Below, in pieces: positions 33,102 through 39,435 of a stretch of DNA of 39,435 bases. Made by a program: the position numbers and the translations under genes. Within the stretch, counting starts at the first letter, position 1. Each line of letters begins with the position of its first letter. Under the pieces are notes generated by a model, which did not search any database, was not told the DNA's origin, and was given only the letters and a program-made list of their open reading frames with translations. Source of the stretch: Oscillospiraceae bacterium (GTDB taxonomy: Bacteria; Bacillota; Clostridia; Oscillospirales; Acutalibacteraceae); assembly GCA_015065425.1 (NCBI GenBank), contig SVQH01000029.1, positions 1 to 39,435 of the forward strand, in the 5' to 3' direction.

Positions 33102-36100
33102 ATGCAGAAAAAAAGATTATCTACAAAAGTATTTTCAGTAGTTTTATCATTACTGATGATACTGACAGTTATTCCCCTTGTTCCCGGCATTACTGCTGAT
33201 GCGGCTTATGCAAATGAATATTACTATCCCGCAGGAACAAAGTACATCAAAGATGTTGCTATGGTTTACTACGGCTCAAGCTCCGAAGGTCAGGCAGCCA
33301 TAAAAAATGCTGTCGGTCACGATGCCGGCAGAGGTTATGCCTTGTTGAAAGACCTTACAGCAGGTACCGGCGGTGATTACTATGTTTACATCGGTTGGAC
33401 ATGGACAACAAATCCGGCTGAAGCTGTAAGAGGTTTCAGAATTTCTCACAACAACGGTACTCCCGGCTCATATACACAAAGCGGTGTAAACTGGTACCCC
33501 GTAAACTCAGGTAATCATGCTTGGGTTCCCAAGTTACACAGTGACGGCTGCGTTGATACAAACAGAGGTGCCGGCGGTGATGACATTTTCGTTTATGTAA
33601 CAAAAGACCCCGCTTTTGGTCCTCCTGTTACAAATTTGGACCGTGCAGGAAGTACCGGTGAAAGAGACAGCCTTATCAACAGCGGATGGACCGGCGTTGT
33701 AACTTTCCAAGATAACGGTTATGTTATCGACCTTAACAAGGGTGCCGGTGGTGATGACCTTTTCTTCGCATACAAAAAAGACACCAATTACGCAAAAGTA
33801 AACACAGCTGCTCTTCGCACTGCTTATGATAATACTGCAGCTTTTGACGGAGCAGAAGGCTATACAATAGCATCTGCCAGTGAACTTGCAGCGGCAAGAA
33901 ACGAAGCAAAAGCAATAATGGATGCATTTGATAATAATCAGGGTTATGCATCATATACTCAGACTGCTATCAACAACGCTGCAACCAGAGTCAATAATGC
34001 AGCAAACAATCTTCAGACAAATCTTTATCTTAACGGTACAACAAACGGCGGTGACAAAGACCAGACAGTAACTCTTACTATCGGAAAAAATGCCAGTGTA
34101 ACCGTTGACCTCAGCAAGTATACAGTAACTAAGCCCGGTGCTGACTTTGCAGGCTGGTCAAAGAGCTCTATTGCAACAACAGGTACAACAGGCACTGTTA
34201 CAGTAGGCTTAAATGAAACCTATTATGCTTTGTTCGGTGTTGAACTTACAGCAAACTTCCATTATCTTCTTGCTGACGGTACAATTACAACGAATACTCA
34301 GAACGTTTATGCGATGAACACTGCAACAGCAGGTTCCGTTCCCCTTCCCTCACTCAGCAATGTAAACATTAACGGTAAGACATTCACAGCTCTCGGTTGG
34401 AGAGAAGATACGGTTGCTGCAGAAAACACCATAGGCAAGAACGGTGTTTACACTATCTACACAAATAAGCCCGTGGTTGATGTTTATGCTGTATATTCTG
34501 CACCCATCACATTAACACAGGATGTAAACAAGGGTGCTCCCGAAGTTGAACCTCAGGTTCAGACCCAGTACATCAATGTAAACACAGAGATTACAAAGTC
34601 TTCTCACGAATTTACCGTATCTGCCGATGAACCCACTCGTGACGGCGGTACATTCATCGGTTGGGCAGATACAACAACAGCAACAGAAGCTCAGTATACT
34701 GCAGGCTATAAGTTCACTCTCACAGAAGATAAGACTATTTACGCTGCATATACCATGAACTTTGCAGAGGTTACCTTCGTTGACGGTAACGGCGAAGTAA
34801 TGAAAACAGAAACCGTTGCTTTCGGTGACGATGCAACAGCTCCCACAGAAACACCCGTTAAAGATTATGACGAAAACAATCACTATGTATTCACAGGTTG
34901 GGATAAAGATTTCACAGCAGTTGGTACTGACCTTACAGTTACAGCTCAGTTTGAAGCAATCTCTCACGAATATGATATTGAAACTATAACAGAAAGCTTC
35001 TGTCTCACAGAAGGTCTCGAAAAATGGACCTGTGAATGCGAATATACAAAGGATGTTATAACAGAAGCACTTGAACACGATAAGGCATTCGATCCCGGCT
35101 CACCCGCTACTTGTACAACAGACGGTTCTACAGACTATGTAACTTGTCTCAGATGTCTCGCAGTTCTTCAGGAAAGAGAAGTAATCCCTGCACTCGATCA
35201 CGATTGGGAACTTCACGAAGCAAAGGCAGCAACCTGCAGCGTAGGCGGTTATGAAATCTATGTATGCAAAAACAACGAGAACCACAAGGAAACAAGAAAT
35301 GTTACAATGCCTTCAGGTGTACACAAGCCTCAGACCGTTAAAGGTTTTGATGCTGACTGTCTTAACAACGGACTTACAGAAGGCACAGAATGTTCAGAGT
35401 GTGGCTCCGTAATAGTTCCTCAGAACATCATCCTTGCAGACGGACACGACCTTATTATTGATAAGTATGTAGCTCCCACATGTGAAGAAACAGGACTTAC
35501 ACAGGGTGCACACTGCGAAGATTGTGACTATGTAGTTAAACAGGAAGTTATTCCCGCACTCGGTCACGACTGGGCAGACTTCCTTGCTGAAGCTGCTACC
35601 TGCACAAAGCCCGGATTTACAGCAGGTTCAAAGTGCAGATACTGTCACGAAGTAAGAGACAGCGTTGAAATCCCCGCACTTGACCACGATTGGGAAGTCA
35701 TTGAACACGAAGCTACCTGCACAGAAGCCGGTTACACAGAATATATCTGTGCTTATGACGATGCTCACAACTACACCGTAGCAGGCGAAGCAGCTCTCGG
35801 TCATAAGGGCGGCACAGCTACCTGCAAAGAAGCTGCAGTTTGCGAAGTTTGTCATCAGCCTTACGGAAATACAACAGCTCACAGTTATGAAGAGGTTGTA
35901 TTCCCCGCTACCTGCACAAAGGGCGGTTACACTCAGTACACCTGTACTGCTTGCGGCGACACTTATAACAGTGAAGAATCCGCACTTGCTCCTCACTCTT
36001 ATGATAACGGCAAGGTAACAGTAGAAGCTTCCTGCGATGCAGAAGGCGTAATGACATTCACTTGTCTCTACTGCCCCGATAATTACACAGAAGTTATCCC

Positions 36101-36341
36101 CGCAAAGGGACACAATGTTGACAACTGGGTAGTTGAAGGCACAGAAGCTTCAGGCGACTGCTCCGATTGCGGCGAGCACATCACGGCTGACCCCGAAGAT
36201 GTAGGACTTGAACTTCCCGAATGTGAACGCTGCGGAATGGTTCACAGATATAACAGCGGTATCTTTAAGTACAAGGGTATCTACTGCTCCATCGTTTACT
36301 TCTTCCGTCAGATTGTAAACTTCTTCAAAGGTAATGCATAA
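33102..36341 (+). CDS. Large secreted protein: threefold MABP-like repeat, helical spacer, beta repeats, ten Cys-pair modules, amphipathic tail
   Basis: 1079 residues from ATG 33102, nine bases after GAGAGG; ATG 33093 is too near to it. The signal peptide is KKRLSTKVF plus a hydrophobic core ending near ADA-AYA. Residues about 45-227 show three matching units, DLTAGTGGDYYVYIGWTWTT, DTNRGAGGDDIFVYVTKD and DLNKGAGGDDLFFAYKKD, the pattern of MABP/beta-prism domains. About 243-310 is a FIVAR-like helical spacer. Then come Flg_new/InlB-like beta repeats (about 317-620; ends like YALF, IYAAYT, TAQFEA). About 630-1030 has ten Cys-pair modules of the type ATCTxxGYT-YxCxxC separated by HDWE. The tail (about 1040-1079) has CERCG and then IVYFFRQIVNFFKG. 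No LPXTG anchor. Role: surface binding, inferred. Confidence 0.9.
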   Translation: MQKKRLSTKVFSVVLSLLMILTVIPLVPGITADAAYANEYYYPAGTKYIKDVAMVYYGSSSEGQAAIKNAVGHDAGRGYALLKDLTAGTGGDYYVYIGWTWTTNPAEAVRGFRISHNNGTPGSYTQSGVNWYPVNSGNHAWVPKLHSDGCVDTNRGAGGDDIFVYVTKDPAFGPPVTNLDRAGSTGERDSLINSGWTGVVTFQDNGYVIDLNKGAGGDDLFFAYKKDTNYAKVNTAALRTAYDNTAAFDGAEGYTIASASELAAARNEAKAIMDAFDNNQGYASYTQTAINNAATRVNNAANNLQTNLYLNGTTNGGDKDQTVTLTIGKNASVTVDLSKYTVTKPGADFAGWSKSSIATTGTTGTVTVGLNETYYALFGVELTANFHYLLADGTITTNTQNVYAMNTATAGSVPLPSLSNVNINGKTFTALGWREDTVAAENTIGKNGVYTIYTNKPVVDVYAVYSAPITLTQDVNKGAPEVEPQVQTQYINVNTEITKSSHEFTVSADEPTRDGGTFIGWADTTTATEAQYTAGYKFTLTEDKTIYAAYTMNFAEVTFVDGNGEVMKTETVAFGDDATAPTETPVKDYDENNHYVFTGWDKDFTAVGTDLTVTAQFEAISHEYDIETITESFCLTEGLEKWTCECEYTKDVITEALEHDKAFDPGSPATCTTDGSTDYVTCLRCLAVLQEREVIPALDHDWELHEAKAATCSVGGYEIYVCKNNENHKETRNVTMPSGVHKPQTVKGFDADCLNNGLTEGTECSECGSVIVPQNIILADGHDLIIDKYVAPTCEETGLTQGAHCEDCDYVVKQEVIPALGHDWADFLAEAATCTKPGFTAGSKCRYCHEVRDSVEIPALDHDWEVIEHEATCTEAGYTEYICAYDDAHNYTVAGEAALGHKGGTATCKEAAVCEVCHQPYGNTTAHSYEEVVFPATCTKGGYTQYTCTACGDTYNSEESALAPHSYDNGKVTVEASCDAEGVMTFTCLYCPDNYTEVIPAKGHNVDNWVVEGTEASGDCSDCGEHITADPEDVGLELPECERCGMVHRYNSGIFKYKGIYCSIVYFFRQIVNFFKGNA

Positions 36342-36359
36342 TTAAAACCTCTCAACAAG

Positions 36360-36392
36360 AAAGCCTCTGTGCCACACGGCACAGAGGCTTTT
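36360..36392 (+). terminator. Intrinsic terminator after the secreted protein gene
   Basis: The 12-bp stem AAGCCTCTGTGC/GCACAGAGGCTT with loop CACACG is followed by TTGAG and AT-rich sequence. The converging folP gene may also use it. Confidence 0.8.
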
Positions 36393-36437
36393 GAGTTATT
36401 TATAATGTATATATATTTTTATATTATTATATTTATA

Positions 36438-37277
36438 TTATATACGACAAATACCGTCAAAGACCAAAGAAGCTTTTTTATGCAAAGCAACATTATGCAC
36501 TCTTATTATATCGGCACCCTTGGAACAGGCGATGATATTTGCAGCAAGCGTGCCTTCGTCTCTTTTTTCGCTGTCCGTATCTCCTGTGAGTTCACCAATA
36601 AACCGCTTTCTTGAAAGAGCACACAATAAAGGGAGTCCGTACTTATTGATTTTTTCATAGTTTTCAAGAAGCTCATTGTTCTGTTCATTATTTTTTGAAA
36701 ACCCAAAGCCTGCATCAAGACAAATATGCTCTTTCGGTATACCTAAAAGTGTTATTTCCCTGAGAATATCCTCAAAAAAATTGTTTACATCATTTATAAT
36801 ACCGTCAGAAAAAACTGTTTCCTCTTCTGTCTTTCTTACAGAAACACCTCCGTGCATTACTACCCAGCCACAGTTATATCTTTTTATTAATTCTGCCATT
36901 TCCGACGAAAAAACACCGCTGACATCATTTATAATATCCGCACCCGAGTCGAGACATCTTTCGGCGGTAAACGGATTAAAAGTATCTATCGAAACAGGAA
37001 CGATAAAGTTTTTTCTTATTTCACATAAAATATCTTTAAGACGTTCCCATTCCTCTTCGGGAGAAACATATTCTGAAAAAGGACGGGTTGACACTGCTCC
37101 GACATCAATAATATCAGCACCTTCGTCTATCATTCTTTCAGCCTGTCTCATGGCTTCTTTCAGAGTAAAATACTTTCCTCCGTCGGAAAAAGAATCGGGA
37201 GTAACATTCAGTATCCCCATAATGTATGTCTTTTTTCCAAGTTCAAGGGAATGTCCCCCTGCAATAAATCTGTTCAT
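36438..37277 (-). CDS. folP: Dihydropteroate synthase (FolP)
   Basis: 279 residues from ATG 37277, preceded by GGTGA; a TTG at 37289 is the only earlier start and overlaps the ribosome binding site. Signature 1 is YIMGILNVTPDSFSDGGKYF and signature 2 is GADIIDVGAVSTRP. Later SIDTFNPFTAERCLDSGADI, INDVSG, CLDAGFGFSKN and SRKRFIGELTGD are all typical. It joins 4-aminobenzoate to the dihydropterin pyrophosphate in folate synthesis, and is the target of sulfonamides. Length and motifs are normal. No other folate gene is in the window, and it is monocistronic here. Confidence 0.96.
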   Translation of the reverse strand: MNRFIAGGHSLELGKKTYIMGILNVTPDSFSDGGKYFTLKEAMRQAERMIDEGADIIDVGAVSTRPFSEYVSPEEEWERLKDILCEIRKNFIVPVSIDTFNPFTAERCLDSGADIINDVSGVFSSEMAELIKRYNCGWVVMHGGVSVRKTEEETVFSDGIINDVNNFFEDILREITLLGIPKEHICLDAGFGFSKNNEQNNELLENYEKINKYGLPLLCALSRKRFIGELTGDTDSEKRDEGTLAANIIACSKGADIIRVHNVALHKKASLVFDGICRI

Positions 37278-37293
37278 TGTATTCACCAATTAA

Positions 37294-37321
37294 ATTATAC
37301 TTTTTTTTATTAAAATATCAA
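37294..37321 (-). promoter_or_regulatory. Promoter of folP
   Basis: Minus strand TTGATA (37316-37321), 16-base spacer, TATAAT (37294-37299). Confidence 0.65.
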
Positions 37322-37339
37322 TAATATATTCCCAAACAA

Positions 37340-37368
37340 TTGCAAAAAGGATAAAAATATAGTAATAT
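37340..37368 (+). promoter_or_regulatory. Promoter of the ACT/UPF0210/SCP2 operon
   Basis: TTGCAA (37340-37345), 17-base spacer, TAATAT (37363-37368); AGGAGGA ribosome binding site follows before ATG 37399. Confidence 0.65.
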
Positions 37369-37398
37369 CTAATTATATATAATAGGAGGAATATTATT

Positions 37399-37668
37399 AT
37401 GAAAGCCATAATCAGTGTAACAGGTAAAGATAACGTAGGAATAATTGCAGGAGTAAGTGCAATTTGTGCTGAAAAAGGTGCAAATATACTTGATATAACA
37501 CAGAGTGTTTTAAGTGAGTATTTTGCAATGATAATGCTTGCCGATATAGATGCTCTGAACATCCCCTTCTCTGAATTTGTTGACCTTTTATCAGAATACG
37601 GTCTCAGCCGTAATCTTCAGATACAGACCATGCATGAAGACATATTCAACACAATGCATCACATTTAA
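37399..37668 (+). CDS. Small ACT-domain protein (UPF0237 family)
   Basis: 89 residues, a single ACT domain: [20 protein letters not shown], then [16 protein letters not shown], then [10 protein letters not shown]. The N-terminal strand, the ligand-binding GxDNxGI-type turn and the beta-alpha-beta-beta-alpha-beta order are intact. ACT domains bind amino acids or similar ligands and regulate partners. It sits 17 bases before a UPF0210 gene, a pairing commonly seen in Firmicutes, so it may regulate that protein. Confidence 0.93.
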   Translation: MKAIISVTGKDNVGIIAGVSAICAEKGANILDITQSVLSEYFAMIMLADIDALNIPFSEFVDLLSEYGLSRNLQIQTMHEDIFNTMHHI

Positions 37669-37685
37669 CGGAGGCTTCACACATC

Positions 37686-39044
37686 ATGATTAATACAGCA
37701 GATATTCTTGAGACCATAAATATGATACGCCAGGAAAATCTCGATATCCGCACAATTACCATGGGAATATCGCTTTTTGACTGCGTAAGTGAAGACGAAA
37801 ACAGGCTTCTTACAAACATATATGATAAAATAACAAAAAAAGCCGAAAATCTTGTAAAAACAGGTGAAGATATCGAAAAAAAATACGGAATTCCCATTGT
37901 AAACAAGCGTGTTTCCGTAACACCCGTTTCTCTCATAGGCGGTGCTCACGGCAGTGATATTTATGTCAAAATTGCAAAAACTCTTGATAGAGCCGCAGAT
38001 ACACTCGGAATAAACTTCATCGGCGGTTTCTCCGCCCTTGTTGACAAAGGTTTTACAAACAGTTCAACAAATCTTATTGCCGCAATTCCCGAAGCACTCA
38101 GCACAACGGGCAAGGTTTGCTCATCGGTAAATGTTGCTACAACTAAAGCCGGTATCAATATGGATGCAATAAATCTTATGGGTAAAACTATCAAAGAAAC
38201 TGCATTTCTTACTAAAGATAATTATTCCATAGGCTGTGCAAAACTCGTTGTTTTTGCAAATGTACCTCAGGATAATCCTTTTATGGCAGGAGCATTCCAC
38301 GGAATCGGCGAACCCGAATGTGTTATCAATGTCGGTGTTTCAGGTCCCGGTGTTGTATCCTCCGCAATTTCCCGTGCAGGTGACTGTGATCTTTCAACAC
38401 TTGCGGATATAATAAAGAAAACTGCATTCAAAATTACAAGAGTAGGACAACTGGTTGCATCAGAAGCCGCAGACAGACTCGGTGTTCCTTTCGGAATTGT
38501 AGACCTGTCCCTTGCACCCACACCTGCCATTGGTGACTCCGTTGCAAGAATTCTTGAAAACATGGGACTTGAATGCTGCGGTGCACACGGCACTACGGCG
38601 GCACTTGCAATGCTCAATGATGCAGTAAAGAAAGGCGGAGTTATGGCTTCTTCTCACGTAGGAGGTCTTTCAGGTGCATTTATCCCCGTATCAGAAGACG
38701 AAGGCATGATAGCCGCAGTGGCAAACGGTTCTCTCACCATAGAAAAACTGGAAGCTATGACGGCAGTATGCTCTGTAGGTCTTGATATGATAGCAATTCC
38801 CGGTGACACCCCTGAAGCCGTAATTTCCGGCATTATTGCAGATGAAATATCCATTGGTGTTGCAAACACAAAGACCACGGCAGTCAGAGTTATCCCCGCT
38901 TACGGCAAAAAAGAGGGAGACACGGTAAGCTTCGGCGGACTTTTAGGTTATGCCCCTGTTATAAAGCTCAATTCAAATTCTCCCGAAAAATTTATTTCCC
39001 GCGGCGGCAGAATTCCTGCCCCCATACATTCACTTAAAAACTGA
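37686..39044 (+). CDS. UPF0210/PFL-family (DUF711) protein
   Basis: 452 residues. Recognisable UPF0210 features include an N-terminal [20 protein letters not shown], then [24 protein letters not shown], and near the middle [31 protein letters not shown] and [20 protein letters not shown]. This large family has a 3D relationship to glycyl-radical-like folds, but no catalytic role has been settled, so function is unknown. It is preceded by its ACT-domain partner with GGAGG and followed after 17 bases by an SCP2-like gene. Confidence 0.95.
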   Translation: MINTADILETINMIRQENLDIRTITMGISLFDCVSEDENRLLTNIYDKITKKAENLVKTGEDIEKKYGIPIVNKRVSVTPVSLIGGAHGSDIYVKIAKTLDRAADTLGINFIGGFSALVDKGFTNSSTNLIAAIPEALSTTGKVCSSVNVATTKAGINMDAINLMGKTIKETAFLTKDNYSIGCAKLVVFANVPQDNPFMAGAFHGIGEPECVINVGVSGPGVVSSAISRAGDCDLSTLADIIKKTAFKITRVGQLVASEAADRLGVPFGIVDLSLAPTPAIGDSVARILENMGLECCGAHGTTAALAMLNDAVKKGGVMASSHVGGLSGAFIPVSEDEGMIAAVANGSLTIEKLEAMTAVCSVGLDMIAIPGDTPEAVISGIIADEISIGVANTKTTAVRVIPAYGKKEGDTVSFGGLLGYAPVIKLNSNSPEKFISRGGRIPAPIHSLKN

Positions 39045-39061
39045 GAAAGGTTGAGAAAATA

Positions 39062-39435
39062 ATGACATTTATTGAAAAATTCGATTATCTCAAGAAAAAA
39101 TATGCTCTTAAAGCGGACACATCAAAACTGAAGGAAAATTTTATTGCAGCTCAGATAACAATGTCCGATGAGGACTGCGGCGGCACCATGTATGCAGCCT
39201 TCATCGACGGTAAGTTTTCATTTGAACCTTATGATTATCACGACAACACAGTTGCAATAATCATTGATTCAAATCTTCTTGAAGAATGTATAAAAGGTAA
39301 GGCTGACCCTGTAAAGAGTTATCTTGACGGTACTCTTCAGGCATGGGGTAACCTTGACCATGCTCTTCAGCTTATAGAATGTCTCAAAGGCAAGGAAAAA
39401 GCACCTGCAAAAAAGGAAGAAACCAAAGAAAAGAA
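39062..39435 (+). CDS. SCP2 sterol-binding-domain-like protein, truncated by window end
   Basis: The first 124 residues are present and the frame is open to the edge. AAAGG precedes ATG 39062. The stretch FIAAQITMSDEDCGGTMYAAFIDG, broken here by the sheet turn, and DPVKSYLDGTLQAWGNLDHAL match the SCP2-like lipid-binding fold, where the DP-x-x-x-(Y/F)-x-x-G strand is typical. Lys/Glu-rich residues follow (KEKAPAKKEE), perhaps a linker to another domain beyond the edge. It may bind a lipid or other hydrophobic ligand. It shares the operon of the ACT and UPF0210 genes. Confidence 0.8.
   Translation, partial: MTFIEKFDYLKKKYALKADTSKLKENFIAAQITMSDEDCGGTMYAAFIDGKFSFEPYDYHDNTVAIIIDSNLLEECIKGKADPVKSYLDGTLQAWGNLDHALQLIECLKGKEKAPAKKEETKEK

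Noticed and set aside
34512-35078. A minus-strand open frame of 188 residues, and a similar one at 35628-36113
   Set aside because: They lie antisense to the repeats of the secreted protein; Cys/Phe/Val-rich composition comes from reading the reverse strand. No ribosome binding site.
34990-36190. DNA repeats in the Cys-module region as a repeat element
   Set aside because: Repeats exist at protein level with diverged DNA and keep the frame; they are domain duplications, not mobile elements.
1-39435. Search for prophage, transposase, integrase, toxin-antitoxin or restriction genes
   Set aside because: No reading frame shows the motifs of these families. The tRNA-Leu has no integrase or duplicated 3' end nearby, so an integrated island at that site is not supported.

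Overview
The window looks like a chromosome segment from a low-GC, Gram-positive anaerobe of class Clostridia, probably an uncultured gut Oscillospirales or Eubacteriales member. Grounds: AT-rich DNA, strong GGAGG ribosome binding sites, TTGACA/TATAAT promoters, cell-surface proteins with Sec signals and repeat domains but no outer-membrane proteins, a group II type ECF vitamin transporter, and abundant intrinsic terminators. The species cannot be fixed from the window alone. I see no phage genes, transposases, CRISPR arrays or rRNA.

Layout. 1-2936 (minus) is the N-terminal part of a large secreted repeat protein that runs off the left edge. 3175-6862 is a tightly coupled operon: a DtxR/MntR-type regulator, a PatB/MalY-like C-S lyase fused to a thioredoxin-fold domain, and a MelB-type cation symporter. 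7129-15564 is a seven-gene operon: an old-yellow-enzyme-like reductase, SDR, FAD reductase, xylose-isomerase-like barrel, 2-hydroxyacid dehydrogenase, heparinase II/III-like protein and PHP phosphoesterase. A tRNA-Leu(UAG) follows, then a minus-strand amidohydrolase, a tiny Asn/Gln-repeat protein, a GH29-type fucosidase, a ketopantoate-reductase-like protein, a cysteine-synthase-like protein, a minus-strand beta-propeller glycosidase-like protein, an MFS transporter and a Cys-type sulfatase.

From 25209 the theme changes. There is a membrane-anchored Ntn-type amidase, then a DUF2975/HTH/polytopic membrane protein trio. Next comes a cobalamin riboswitch controlling a complete ECF transporter (T, fused A-A, S). 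A second large secreted protein (33102-36341) follows, then minus-strand folP, and finally an ACT / UPF0210 / SCP2-like operon running off the right edge.

How the parts fit. Roughly 3-25 kb reads as an intracellular carbohydrate island. Two permeases, a sulfatase, a fucosidase, a lyase-fold protein and a propeller glycosidase-like protein all lack signal peptides, so imported (probably sulfated or fucosylated, uronate-like) oligosaccharides would be broken down in the cytoplasm. The unusual part is the set of four redox enzymes plus a sugar isomerase-like barrel co-transcribed with the lyase-fold protein. It suggests a reductive route for an unusual sugar or sugar acid; the substrate is not determinable here. 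The two secreted proteins share helical spacers, Flg_new/InlB-like beta repeats and Cys-pair modules. The second also has an N-terminal threefold repeat resembling a beta-prism (MABP-like) domain.
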